Below the pieces are notes generated by a model. The model saw only the letters and a program-made list of their open reading frames with translations. It searched no databases and had not been told where the DNA came from. Below are positions 1 to 8,515 of a DNA stretch of 64,000 nt, in pieces. Source of the stretch: MAG-120531 sp038125995 (lineage in GTDB: Bacteria > Bacteroidota > Bacteroidia > Flavobacteriales > Flavobacteriaceae); the NCBI GenBank assembly GCA_038125995.1, contig JAYPEX010000001.1:124001-188000 (forward strand), written 5' to 3'. Positions within the stretch are counted from its first letter, which is position 1. Every line of letters starts with the position of its first letter. The translations under genes were made by a program, and so were the position numbers.

Positions 1-1
1 T

Positions 2-1144
2 GCTGTTGGACTTGTGATGATGTTGATTGCTATAGGTACAGGTGTCGGTTTAAAACAAAATATTAGAGATAAAGTAGCTGCTTTTAACGGTCATATTCAA
101 GTGCTAAATTTTGATCAAAACAATTCCAATGTTAGTTTAGTTCCAATAGACAAAAATCAAGAATTCTACTTGGAATCACCTCAAACAAAAGGTGTTGTTC
201 ATCATCAGGCCGTGATTCTAAAAGCAGGAGTCATTAGAACTTCTGAAACTTTTGAGGGAATTATTGCTAAAGGAGTTGGAAGTGATTTTAATTGGAAACT
301 TTTCGACGACATTTTGATAGCGGGAAGCATTCCAAATTACAAAGATGAATTAAGCAATGAAGTATTGATTTCAAAGACCTTAGCTAAGGCTTTAAAACTA
401 AATTTAGGAGATCAGTACAACGCCTTTTTTTTAAAAGATGAATCTTCTGAGTCCTTGCCTAATCAGCGCAGATTTACTATCATTGGTATCTATGACAGTG
501 GATTTGATGAGTTTGATAAATCCTATATCATCGTAGATATCAGACATCTTCAGCGAATTAATCGATGGAGTGAAAATCAGGTTGGCCTTATTGAGATTTT
601 TATCGATGATTTTGACAGTTTGGATTCTTATGCGGATACCATCTACAAACAAAGTAGTTCTCAATTAGATGTTCGAACCGTTAAAGATCGTTACTTCACC
701 ATCTTTGAATGGATTGAATTATTTGACTTCAATATAGCACTTATTATAGGAATCATGATTTTAGTAGGTGGGATTAATATAGTTACCGCTTTGTTGGTAC
801 TGGTGTTGGAAAAGACTAATTCGATAGGGGTTTTAAAAGCACTCGGTGCTTCGAATTGGACTATACGTAAGATTTTTATCTATCAAGCCATTTATCTGGT
901 AATTCGTGGTCTCTTATGGGGGAATGCGATTGGATTGAGTCTTCTGGGAGTACAGTATTTTTTCAGATTAATTCAATTTCCAAACCCCAAAGAATATTTG
1001 ATGACCTATATCCCTGTGAGTATCTCTTTATCAGATATTCTAGTTCTCAATATTGGAATTGTCATCATCAGTTTTGGGATGTTGTTAATCCCATCCTTTG
1101 TCGTTTCTAAAATTAGTGTGATTAAATCGATAAAGTTTGATTAA
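2..1144 (+). CDS. ABC transporter permease, FtsX/LolC-E type (5' end missing)
   Basis: This is the C-terminal part of an FtsX-family ABC permease; the reading frame is open through the left window edge, so the first membrane helix is incomplete. The visible start reads as the end of that helix followed by GTGVGLKQNIRDKV, the usual entry into the extracytoplasmic domain of LolC/LolE/MacB-like permeases. A soluble domain of about 230 residues follows, then three hydrophobic segments near residues 240-265, 285-315 and 340-370, with the cytoplasmic stretch EKTNSIGVLKALGAS between the first two, a hallmark of the FtsX fold. The family works with an ATPase to move lipoproteins or small molecules, or to transmit force across the membrane. 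No ATPase gene is visible here, so the substrate cannot be named. Only 3 bases separate its stop from the next open frame. Confidence 0.85.
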   Translation, partial: AVGLVMMLIAIGTGVGLKQNIRDKVAAFNGHIQVLNFDQNNSNVSLVPIDKNQEFYLESPQTKGVVHHQAVILKAGVIRTSETFEGIIAKGVGSDFNWKLFDDILIAGSIPNYKDELSNEVLISKTLAKALKLNLGDQYNAFFLKDESSESLPNQRRFTIIGIYDSGFDEFDKSYIIVDIRHLQRINRWSENQVGLIEIFIDDFDSLDSYADTIYKQSSSQLDVRTVKDRYFTIFEWIELFDFNIALIIGIMILVGGINIVTALLVLVLEKTNSIGVLKALGASNWTIRKIFIYQAIYLVIRGLLWGNAIGLSLLGVQYFFRLIQFPNPKEYLMTYIPVSISLSDILVLNIGIVIISFGMLLIPSFVVSKISVIKSIKFD

Positions 1145-1197
1145 TTGTGATGCTCTTAGAGATATTTTGTAAATTCAGTTCAAATAAACCACTACAA

Positions 1198-2493
1198 ATG
1201 AAAAAATCACTTCTTCTTATAGGTATACTATTGCCATTATTGAGCATGAGTCAAACCAAATTATCTAAAGTAGAAAAACAAATTGTTAAGACCATTCGCA
1301 AAAACTCTGCAGATCAAATCAACTTTTTAGAGAAGGTTGTTAATATTAATTCTGGAAGTTTAAATCTCGAAGGTGTTCGTGAAGTGGGATCTGTTTTTGA
1401 CGATGCTTTTAGGGAAATTAATTTTGACACTAAATGGATTGAGATGCCCTCTGGAATGAATAGAGCGGGGCATTTTTTTGCAGAGCGAAAAGGTACCAAA
1501 GGAAAACGAATCTTATTGATAGGTCATTTAGATACAGTCTTTGAAGAAAATTCTCCTTTTCAAAAATTTGAGCGAATCGATGACAGGTTAGCTCATGCTC
1601 CTGGAGGAAATGATATGAAGGGTGGCGATGTGGTAATTCTTTACGCCTTAAAAGCCTTGCAAGAAAATAATTTGATTGATGATGCTCAGATCATTGTAGC
1701 CTTTACAGGAGATGAAGAAAGCACTGGTAAACCACTTTCTGTTTCGAGAAAAGATTTAATCGAAGCTGGAAAGCGATCAGATGTGGCTCTTGGTTTTGAA
1801 ACTGCCACAGGATACGATTATGCAACAGTTGCTAGAAGAGGAGCTTCTGGTTGGGAGGTTAAAGTATCAGGGAAAAGAGCTCACTCATCAGGTGTTTTTA
1901 GTGAACATGTTGGAGCAGGTGCTATTTTTGAAATGGGTCGTATCTTAAACGATTTTTATGAGGAAGTAAAAGGTGAAGATTTATTGACATTTAACCCAGG
2001 GGTGCTGATGGGGGGAACCTTTGTAGAGTACGACAAGATGAAAAGTGGAGGAGAAGTATTTGGAAAAACAAATGTTGTTGCTCAAACTGCAATGGTACGT
2101 GGAGGTTTAAGATTTATAACTGAAGATCAAAAGGAGCGTTCCAGAGCAAAAATGAGAGAAGTAGTCGCTAATAATTTGCCTCATACTTCAGCAGAAATAA
2201 GTTTTGAGGATTCTTACCCATCGATGCCTCCAACAGAAGGAAATATCGCATTGCTAGAACAATTGTCACAAGTCAGTCAGGACTTAGGACAAGGTGAAGT
2301 TAAGGCCTATGATCCAGGAAAAAGAGGAGCTGCTGATACTTCTTTTGTAGCCTCGTACGTATCTTGTCTTGACGGATTGGGGTCTATGGGTTCAGGAGCT
2401 CATACGCCTCAGGAAACAGTAAATTTACAAACCCTAGAAGATTTTACACTTAGAGCGGCTATTTTAATATACCGATTGACAAAACAAGATTAA
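1198..2493 (+). CDS. Secreted M20-family metallopeptidase (carboxypeptidase G2-like)
   Basis: A 431-residue zinc peptidase. The ATG at 1198 is preferred over an upstream in-frame start at 1147 because it gives a clean signal peptide (MKKSLLLIGILLPLLSMSQ) that would be cleaved after SMSQ. The M20 metal-site motifs appear in order: GHLDTVFEE, GGNDMKGG and GDEESTGK, followed by SDVALGFE and the dimerisation domain beginning near VARRGASGWEV. The spacing fits the glutamate carboxypeptidase (CPG2-like) branch, which removes C-terminal residues from peptides or folate-like compounds in the periplasm; the exact substrate is not visible. The stop codon overlaps the next start by one base (TAATG), so it is probably co-transcribed and translationally coupled with the Crp/Fnr regulator. 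Confidence 0.9.
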   Translation: MKKSLLLIGILLPLLSMSQTKLSKVEKQIVKTIRKNSADQINFLEKVVNINSGSLNLEGVREVGSVFDDAFREINFDTKWIEMPSGMNRAGHFFAERKGTKGKRILLIGHLDTVFEENSPFQKFERIDDRLAHAPGGNDMKGGDVVILYALKALQENNLIDDAQIIVAFTGDEESTGKPLSVSRKDLIEAGKRSDVALGFETATGYDYATVARRGASGWEVKVSGKRAHSSGVFSEHVGAGAIFEMGRILNDFYEEVKGEDLLTFNPGVLMGGTFVEYDKMKSGGEVFGKTNVVAQTAMVRGGLRFITEDQKERSRAKMREVVANNLPHTSAEISFEDSYPSMPPTEGNIALLEQLSQVSQDLGQGEVKAYDPGKRGAADTSFVASYVSCLDGLGSMGSGAHTPQETVNLQTLEDFTLRAAILIYRLTKQD

Positions 2494-3128
2494 TGAACAA
2501 GAACAAACTATTAGAACAATACGGATTTCTTTTTGAAGAGGAACTCATCGATGAAATGGATAAAGTTGGAAAATACATCAATGTTCCAGCTGATAAAGAA
2601 ATCATTGATATTGGAGATGAACTTTCTCATATTCCACTTTTATTATCAGGAGCAATTAAAATACTCAGAGAAGATGAAGATGGAGATGAGTTATTGCTTT
2701 ATTTTATTGAAAAGGGAGATTCTTGTGCCATGTCTTTTAGTTGTGGTATCGAAGGGAATAAAAGTGAAATAAGAGCCGTAATTGAATCTGATTCAGAAAT
2801 CTTAATGATTCCTTTGATGTATATGGAACTTTGGATGGCCAATTACCGATCCTGGAGAAGCTTTGTAATTGATTCTTATCAAGCAAGAACTAGAGAATTA
2901 CTAGAAACGGTCGATACCATTGCTTTCTTAAAAATGGATATGCGTATTCTAAAATACCTTCAAGATAAAGCTAAAGTCATAGGAGATGATTTGCTGAATA
3001 CGACTCATGAACGAATCTCACAAGATCTTCACACATCAAGGGTTGTCGTATCTCGAATACTAAAAAAGTTAGAGAAAGATGGAAAGATTAAACTCTATAG
3101 AAATGAGATTAAAGTTATAGAGCTTTAA
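2493..3128 (+). CDS. Crp/Fnr-family transcriptional regulator
   Basis: A 211-residue protein of normal Crp/Fnr length. Residues 20-120 form the cyclic-nucleotide-binding-like beta-roll (DELSHIPLLLSGAIKILRED is typical of the Bacteroidota branch) and the C-terminus carries a winged helix-turn-helix with recognition helix TSRVVVSRILKKLEKDGKIK. Two cysteines lie in the roll (SCAMSFSCGIEG), but the four-cysteine Fnr iron-sulfur arrangement is not obvious, so oxygen sensing through a cluster cannot be claimed. The start overlaps the stop of the M20 peptidase gene. The signal and regulon are unknown. Transcription is likely stopped by the hairpin at 3270-3304. Confidence 0.9.
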   Translation: MNKNKLLEQYGFLFEEELIDEMDKVGKYINVPADKEIIDIGDELSHIPLLLSGAIKILREDEDGDELLLYFIEKGDSCAMSFSCGIEGNKSEIRAVIESDSEILMIPLMYMELWMANYRSWRSFVIDSYQARTRELLETVDTIAFLKMDMRILKYLQDKAKVIGDDLLNTTHERISQDLHTSRVVVSRILKKLEKDGKIKLYRNEIKVIEL

Positions 3129-3179
3129 ACGTCTTGATTTTTAAATAAAGCCAATTATTTAAATAAAATTTAAGTAGCT

Positions 3180-3257
3180 ATGAAAAAGTCAATGGTTTTT
3201 TTATCAGTTCTAGTAGTGGAATCAATATTGATTTTGCTTTTATACTTCAGTATGTGA
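3180..3257 (+). CDS. Possible 25-residue membrane peptide
   Basis: The gap after the Crp/Fnr gene contains a short frame opening with MKKSMVFLSVLVV and continuing as one hydrophobic helix of about 18 residues, ending YFSM. It has the make-up of a single-pass membrane micropeptide: two lysines at the N-terminus, then an unbroken apolar run. It sits directly before the terminator at 3270, so it would be on the same mRNA as the regulator. There is no Shine-Dalgarno sequence, as for nearly all genes here. A chance frame in AT-rich spacer is a real alternative, because phenylalanine, leucine and isoleucine codons are common in such DNA. Confidence 0.3.
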   Translation: MKKSMVFLSVLVVESILILLLYFSM

Positions 3258-3269
3258 GTTCTTAACAAT

Positions 3270-3304
3270 AAAAAAAGGCTGCCAATTACTGACAGCCTTT
3301 TTTG
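3270..3304. terminator. Bidirectional rho-independent terminator
   Basis: The stem AAAAGGCTG/CAGCCTTTT with loop CCAATTACTGA is flanked by an A-run on the left and a T-run on the right. It can stop transcription from the Crp/Fnr gene on the plus strand and from htpG on the minus strand. Confidence 0.85.
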
Positions 3305-3322
3305 TATAAACTAAGATTTTGT

Positions 3323-5206
3323 CTATTTGACAAATTTGTAGGATCGTTCAATGAACTCCGTAAGAGCTTCCCCTTTGAGGAGTCCCTTAGAAAGTTTTGC
3401 TAAATCGACAGACTGTTTTATAAGGCGTTCCTTCTTTTTAGCAGTCTTGGAGTTTAAGATTTCAGCTACCAGTTCGTGATTTCCATTGACAACTAAATTG
3501 TACATTTCTGGCATAGTGCCCATGCCAAACATGCCACCTCCAGTTTGTTGCATTTCCTTCATTCTTCTCATGAATTCAGGCTCTGTTATGATGAATGGTG
3601 ACGCATTAGAATCCAAGGCCTCCACTTTAACAGTGTAGGTTTGAGTTCCCAAAGTTTCCTCAATTGATGATTTTAAGGTCTCTTTTTCTTCATCAGAAAG
3701 CTTTGAAATTGAATCTTCATCCTTTTTGATGAGGTTGTCTAAATGATCAGCATCAACTCTTGCAAAGGTGATGTTTTCATTTGAACTTTCTAATTTCTGT
3801 AAAAGGTGAGAAACGATAGGCGAATCCAATAATAATACTTCGTATCCTTTGTCTTTTGCAGCATTGATATAACTGTGTTGTGCTTCTTTGTCAGAGGCAT
3901 AAAGGATGACTAGTTTGCCGTCCTTATCTGTTTGATTTTCCTTTAATGCTTCTTGAAGTTCATTCCAAGTGAAATACTTATTGTCAATTGTTGGATAAAG
4001 TGCAAAAGCATCCGCTTTTTCCATGAACTTATCCTCTGAGAGCATTCCGTATTCGATCACGACTTTAATGTCATTCCATTTTGCTTCAAAATCCTCTCTG
4101 TTTTCATTGAAGAGACTCTTTAATTTGTCAGCAACTTTTCTGGTGATATACGAAGAGATCTTTTTGACAGCACCATCTGCTTGTAAATAGGATCTAGATA
4201 CATTGAGTGGGATATCTGGAGAATCAATAACCCCTTTGAGCATCGTAAGAAATTCAGGGACAATTCCCTCTACATTATCCGTTACAAAAACCTGGTTTTG
4301 ATAGAGTTGAATTCTGTCTTTTTGAAGACTTAAATCATTGCTCAATTTAGGGAAGTAAAGAATACCAGTTAAGTTAAAAGGATAATCGACATTGAGGTGA
4401 ATGTGAAATAAAGGCTCCTCAAATTGCATAGGATACAATTCTCTGTAAAATTGTTGGTAATCCGCTGTCTCTAAATCAGCTGGTTGTTTGGTCCATGCTG
4501 GCTCAGGGTTGTTAATGATATGAGGTACTTCCTTGGTAGGAGCTGGATCTTCTTCTTTTGCTCCCTCAGGTTTTGGTAGGGTTTCTGTTTTGGTTCCAAA
4601 TACAATAGGAATAGGCATAAATTTATTGTACTTGAGTAACAATTCTGAAATCTTAGACTCTTCTAGGAATTCTTCAGAATCTTCAGCGATATGAAGTATG
4701 ATTTCAGTTCCTCTATCTTGCTTGTCAGCAACTTCTAATGTGAAATTTGGCGAACCGTCACAGGTCCAGTGAGCAGCTGGTTCATCAGTATAACTTTTGG
4801 TGATGATTTCAACAGTGTGAGCAACCATAAATGCCGAGTAGAATCCAAGTCCAAAATGACCGATGATTCCACTGTCTTTAGCAGTGTCTTTGTGTTTTTC
4901 AAGAAATTCTTCTGCTCCAGAAAAAGCGACCTCATTGATGTATTTTTTTACTTCGTCAGCAGTCATTCCTAGACCTTGGTCAATGATATGAAGTTTTTTT
5001 GCTTCTTTATCTATTTTGACATGGATCTCTGGAGTTCCGTATTCAACTTTAGCTTCACCAATAGACGTTAAGTGCTTTAATTTAAGCGTCGCATCAGTTG
5101 CATTGGAGATCAGCTCGCGTAAAAAGATTTCATGATCACTGTATAAGAATTTTTTAATCAGTGGAAATATGTTTTCTACAGAAACATTAATCTTACCTTT
5201 TGACAT
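3323..5206 (-). CDS. htpG: Molecular chaperone HtpG (bacterial Hsp90)
   Basis: A 627-residue cytoplasmic, ATP-driven chaperone acting on late-folding client proteins together with DnaK. The N-terminal GHKL ATPase domain shows ELISNATDATLKLK, DQGLGMTADE and GHFGLGFYSAF; the middle domain starts after residue 230, and the C-terminal dimerisation domain carries the methionine/glycine-rich stretch MQQTGGGMFGMGTMPEM. Length matches the family (about 600-640 residues). The linker near residues 205-230 is proline- and glutamate-rich (PEGAKEEDPAPTKEVP), which is common in Bacteroidota. The gene stands alone, with a terminator at its 3' end and a sigma-54-like -24/-12 element 40 bases upstream of the ATG. 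Confidence 0.97.
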   Translation of the reverse strand: MSKGKINVSVENIFPLIKKFLYSDHEIFLRELISNATDATLKLKHLTSIGEAKVEYGTPEIHVKIDKEAKKLHIIDQGLGMTADEVKKYINEVAFSGAEEFLEKHKDTAKDSGIIGHFGLGFYSAFMVAHTVEIITKSYTDEPAAHWTCDGSPNFTLEVADKQDRGTEIILHIAEDSEEFLEESKISELLLKYNKFMPIPIVFGTKTETLPKPEGAKEEDPAPTKEVPHIINNPEPAWTKQPADLETADYQQFYRELYPMQFEEPLFHIHLNVDYPFNLTGILYFPKLSNDLSLQKDRIQLYQNQVFVTDNVEGIVPEFLTMLKGVIDSPDIPLNVSRSYLQADGAVKKISSYITRKVADKLKSLFNENREDFEAKWNDIKVVIEYGMLSEDKFMEKADAFALYPTIDNKYFTWNELQEALKENQTDKDGKLVILYASDKEAQHSYINAAKDKGYEVLLLDSPIVSHLLQKLESSNENITFARVDADHLDNLIKKDEDSISKLSDEEKETLKSSIEETLGTQTYTVKVEALDSNASPFIITEPEFMRRMKEMQQTGGGMFGMGTMPEMYNLVVNGNHELVAEILNSKTAKKKERLIKQSVDLAKLSKGLLKGEALTEFIERSYKFVK

Positions 5207-5245
5207 AGTATTGAGTTTTAATTTTTGTGAATTTTAATCACCTAA

Positions 5246-5262
5246 GTCAAAACAAGTGCCAA
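5246..5262 (-). promoter_or_regulatory. Sigma-54-like -24/-12 promoter of htpG
   Basis: Read on the minus strand, the sequence is TTGGCAC, five bases, then TTGAC. This keeps the GG-N10-G spacing of sigma-54 promoters (consensus TGGCAC-N5-TTGCA), with A in place of C at the second -12 base. It lies 40 bases before the htpG start, a suitable distance. No TAnnTTTG box was found between it and the gene. Confidence 0.5.
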
Positions 5263-5286
5263 AGAAGAATTTATGACAAGATGTCA

Positions 5287-6297
5287 CTACCAACGAATCA
5301 TCACAGAGCCCCAAGTAAAACCAGAACCAAAGGCAGCTAATACGACAAGATCTCCTTTTTTAATTAGACCTTTTTGGTGAGCTTCAGCTAATGCGATAGG
5401 AATTGATGCTGCTGTAGTATTTCCGTAATGCATAATATTGTTGTAAACCTGATCGTTACGGAGTCTGAATTTCTTTTGAATAAATTGAGCAATTCTGAGA
5501 TTTGCTTGATGAGGGATTAGTAAGTCGATGTCGGATGCCTGAAGATGATTAGTTTCAAGCCCTTCGTTGATGACTTCAGCAAAACGAACCACCGCATTTT
5601 TAAACACAAAGGTGCCATTCATATAAGGATAGTAACTGATGTCTTCTGGATCATTGTCTTTGAGGATATCTGTAACCCATCTTGAGCCTAATCCAGGAGC
5701 GGTCATAGATAAGGCTTCAGCATGCGCTCCTTCACTGTGTAAGTGAGAGGATAAAATCCCTCTATTAGAATCATCTGATCTTCCAATGATCGCAGCACCT
5801 GCACCATCTCCGAAAATGACAGAGATACCTCGTCCTCTGGTAGTCATATCTAAACCTTTAGATTGTAATTCAGAGGCAATGATTAAGACATTTTTATACA
5901 TGCCCGTTTTAATGAATTGATCTGCAATTGAAGTCGCATAAACAAATCCAGAACACTGAGCGCGTACATCAATAGCCCCCACATTTCTTAGGCCTAATTC
6001 CTTTTGAATATAGACTCCTGGTCCTGGAAAATACATATCAGGACTAAGAGTAGCAAATACAATTAAATCGATTTCATCTTTGTTTAAACCAGAATTTTCG
6101 AGTGCTATTTTTGCAGCTTTCAAGCCCATCGAAGTAGTGTTATCCTCAGAGCCAGGAGTGACATGTCTTCTTTCTTTAATTCCGGTACGTTCCTGAATCC
6201 ATTCATCACTTGTGTCAATGATCTTAGCTAAATCGTCGTTGGTGACCACATGATCGGGAACGTAAAAACCTAATCCTTTAAAATAAGAAGTGTACAT
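5287..6297 (-). CDS. fabH: 3-oxoacyl-ACP synthase III (FabH family)
   Basis: A 336-residue thiolase-fold condensing enzyme. The catalytic triad is visible: Cys115 in RAQCSGF, His in IPHQANLRIAQ at about residue 260, and Asn in HYGNTTAASIP about 30 residues later. It opens with the FabH-type N-terminus (YFKGLGFYVPDHVVTNDDL, DTSDEWIQERTGI). In fatty-acid synthesis it would condense acyl-CoA with malonyl-ACP to start a chain. The gene is not next to rpmF, plsX or accBC, which often accompany the housekeeping copy, so this could be a second, more specialised KAS III paralogue. The symbol therefore denotes the family rather than proven housekeeping function. Confidence 0.88.
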   Translation of the reverse strand: MYTSYFKGLGFYVPDHVVTNDDLAKIIDTSDEWIQERTGIKERRHVTPGSEDNTTSMGLKAAKIALENSGLNKDEIDLIVFATLSPDMYFPGPGVYIQKELGLRNVGAIDVRAQCSGFVYATSIADQFIKTGMYKNVLIIASELQSKGLDMTTRGRGISVIFGDGAGAAIIGRSDDSNRGILSSHLHSEGAHAEALSMTAPGLGSRWVTDILKDNDPEDISYYPYMNGTFVFKNAVVRFAEVINEGLETNHLQASDIDLLIPHQANLRIAQFIQKKFRLRNDQVYNNIMHYGNTTAASIPIALAEAHQKGLIKKGDLVVLAAFGSGFTWGSVMIRW

Positions 6298-6333
6298 GTC
6301 GAGCGCTTTAATTTACCTAAATATACAATTTTA

Positions 6334-7791
6334 TTATTTCTTTCTAATTAAGTAAAGTCCTGTAAAAGTAATGAGTCCATTAAGGGGTAAGAGTTCGTAT
6401 CCCACTTTGTAGCCACCTAGGTAATCAGCTGGTATGTTTCCAATCGCTGTGGCTGAAATTATCGAAATCAAAGTCACGAGCCATACCCATTGATCATTGA
6501 CTTGGTATTTCGTGAAAATCCCAAAGCTATAGAAGCCTAATAGGGGGCCATAGGTGTAGGAAGCCACAGTGAGAAGACTGTCGATGATATTTGAAGTTAA
6601 AACGTATTTAAAAATAATGATGACGACCATTAAAAATAAACTCATCAAAATATGTGTCTGTTTTCTAATTTTTTTTTGACGTTCTTCAGTTTTATTGTTC
6701 AATCCTATAAAATCGACACAGAAAGAAGTTGTAAGTGAGGTTAATGCAGAATCAGCACTTGAATATGCTGCCGCTACTAGGCCGAGTAAGAAAGGCACAG
6801 CTACCCACATTCCCAATCCAGAATTTAGAGCAATTTGAGGAAAGAGCAAATCTGTCTTTGCTTGCCCATCCATCATAGGAATACCAATATTGTTTTTCTC
6901 AGCATAAATAAACAACAGAGCACCCAAAAGCATGAAAACAAAGGTAACAATAACTAAGCTAATGCTCATACTGATCATGTTTTTTTGTGCGTCTTTGATC
7001 GTTGCACAGCTGAGATTTTTTTGCATCATATCTTGATCTAAACCAGTCATTCCAATGGTGATAAATGCTCCTCCAATCAGAGATTTTAAAAAGTAAGAAC
7101 GATTGTTGAAATCATCTGAAATCCATACCCTGGAATACTTTTTAAGTTCTTCTGAAGCAAAGAAATCTCCAATGCTCCAACCTAAATTTTGAGCGATAAA
7201 ATAGATGGAAAAGATGACCGCTAGAATCATAAAAAGTGTTTGAAGAGAATCGGTCCAAACAATGGTTTTGATTCCCCCTTTAAAGGTGTAGAGCCAAATC
7301 AATAAAATAGATATCACTACAGTGAGTTCGAAAGGAACGTTCCAAGCGTCAAACACAAATTGTTGCAGAACGATGGCGACTAAAAAAAGTCTAAAAGATG
7401 CTCCGAGTACTCTCGACATAAAGAAGAAAAAAGCTCCTGTCTTGTAGGAGGTAGGTCCAAAACGGTCTCGGAGATATTCGTAAATGGAAGTAAGATTGAG
7501 TCTGTAATAAAGTGGTAGTAACACGAAAGATACAATAAGATATCCAAAGAAATAACCGATGACTACTTGAAGATAGGTGAACTCAGTTCCCCCAATCCAT
7601 CCTGGTACAGAAATAAAAGTTACTCCAGATAGAGAGGCTCCTACCATTCCAAAAGCGACTACATACCATGGTGATTTCTTGCCTGCTCTAAAGAAGTCTT
7701 CATTGGAATCATTTTTGGAAGTGAGTAACGAGATGCCTATGAGCATTAAAAAATAGGCTCCTATGATTAGTGTAATGTTTGTTGGACTCAT
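6334..7791 (-). CDS. Sodium:solute symporter (SSS family)
   Basis: A 485-residue integral membrane protein with about 13 hydrophobic segments and the LeuT-like SSS fold. N-terminal landmarks are the ISLLTSKNDSNEDFFRAGKK loop, then GASLSGVTFISVPGW in helix 1 and the conserved GGIKTIVWTDSLQT stretch at about residue 180. Helix 8 contains AAYSSADSALTSLTTSF, where the sodium-binding serines of this family lie. The ATG at 7791 fits better than an upstream TTG/ATG extension. The substrate cannot be deduced; this branch in Bacteroidota is usually annotated only as a sodium:solute symporter. It follows fabH on the same strand with a 36-base gap but no evident metabolic link. Confidence 0.9.
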   Translation of the reverse strand: MSPTNITLIIGAYFLMLIGISLLTSKNDSNEDFFRAGKKSPWYVVAFGMVGASLSGVTFISVPGWIGGTEFTYLQVVIGYFFGYLIVSFVLLPLYYRLNLTSIYEYLRDRFGPTSYKTGAFFFFMSRVLGASFRLFLVAIVLQQFVFDAWNVPFELTVVISILLIWLYTFKGGIKTIVWTDSLQTLFMILAVIFSIYFIAQNLGWSIGDFFASEELKKYSRVWISDDFNNRSYFLKSLIGGAFITIGMTGLDQDMMQKNLSCATIKDAQKNMISMSISLVIVTFVFMLLGALLFIYAEKNNIGIPMMDGQAKTDLLFPQIALNSGLGMWVAVPFLLGLVAAAYSSADSALTSLTTSFCVDFIGLNNKTEERQKKIRKQTHILMSLFLMVVIIIFKYVLTSNIIDSLLTVASYTYGPLLGFYSFGIFTKYQVNDQWVWLVTLISIISATAIGNIPADYLGGYKVGYELLPLNGLITFTGLYLIRKK

Positions 7792-7845
7792 AAATTTTTT
7801 TTGCAAATGCAAAGTACAAAAACTTCCTACATAAATCTAAAGTTG

Positions 7846-7853
7846 TAATTTTG
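7846..7853 (+). promoter_or_regulatory. -7 promoter box of recR
   Basis: TAATTTTG matches the Bacteroidota -7 consensus TAnnTTTG. Only four bases separate it from the recR ATG at 7858, so transcription should begin at or within a few bases of the start codon. Confidence 0.6.
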
Positions 7854-7857
7854 AGGC

Positions 7858-8475
7858 ATGGAATTTTCATCGAAACTTTTAGAGGAGGCCGTAAATGAGG
7901 TATCTCAACTTCCAGGAATAGGAAAGCGAACCGCACTTAGATTAGTTTTGCATTTGCTGAGACAGCCTGCATCTCAGACTCATGATTTGGCTACGTCTTT
8001 AGTTCGATTAAAAGACACGATTAAGTATTGTAAAGATTGTAATAGTATATCTGATGATGAACAATGTGATATTTGTGCCAATCCATCGAGAGATGGAGAG
8101 GTGATTTGTGTTGTTGAAGATATCAGAGATGTGATGGCTATAGAAAGCACCGCTCAATTTAAAGGAAGATACCATGTATTGGGTGGAAAAATTTCTCCAA
8201 TTGAAGGAGTTGGTCCTCAAGATTTGACAATTGAAGCATTGATTGAACGATTAAAATCTGGTTCGATTAAAGAACTTATCTTTGCTTTGAGTTCTACAAT
8301 GGAAGGAGATACTACGAATTTTTATATCTATCGACAATTGGATGGAATGGATATAAAGACTTCTACAATTGCTCGAGGAATTGCTGTTGGAGATGAGTTG
8401 GAATACGCAGATGAAGTTACCTTGGGTCGAAGCATTTTAAATCGCATTCCATTTGAAAACTCAATGAAGACATAA
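7858..8475 (+). CDS. recR: Recombination mediator protein RecR
   Basis: A 205-residue RecR of normal length, acting with RecO (and RecF) to load RecA on gapped single-stranded DNA. In order: N-terminal helix-hairpin-helix (VSQLPGIGKRTALRLVLHLL), a C4 zinc finger (CKDCNSISDDEQCDIC) and a Toprim domain (ICVVEDIRDVMAIEST), with the C-terminal Walker-B-like ARGIAVGDELEYADE. The start is fixed by the family N-terminus (MEFSSKLLEEAV) and by the promoter box four bases upstream. It may be read through into the E2 gene 40 bases downstream. Confidence 0.97.
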   Translation: MEFSSKLLEEAVNEVSQLPGIGKRTALRLVLHLLRQPASQTHDLATSLVRLKDTIKYCKDCNSISDDEQCDICANPSRDGEVICVVEDIRDVMAIESTAQFKGRYHVLGGKISPIEGVGPQDLTIEALIERLKSGSIKELIFALSSTMEGDTTNFYIYRQLDGMDIKTSTIARGIAVGDELEYADEVTLGRSILNRIPFENSMKT

Positions 8476-8515
8476 TAACGAATTATTATTCTTATTTTTA
8501 AGTATTAATAACACT

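Noticed and set aside
1147..1197. 17-residue N-terminal extension of the M20 peptidase
   Set aside because: The extension would bury the signal peptide; the ATG at 1198 yields a normal secretion signal.
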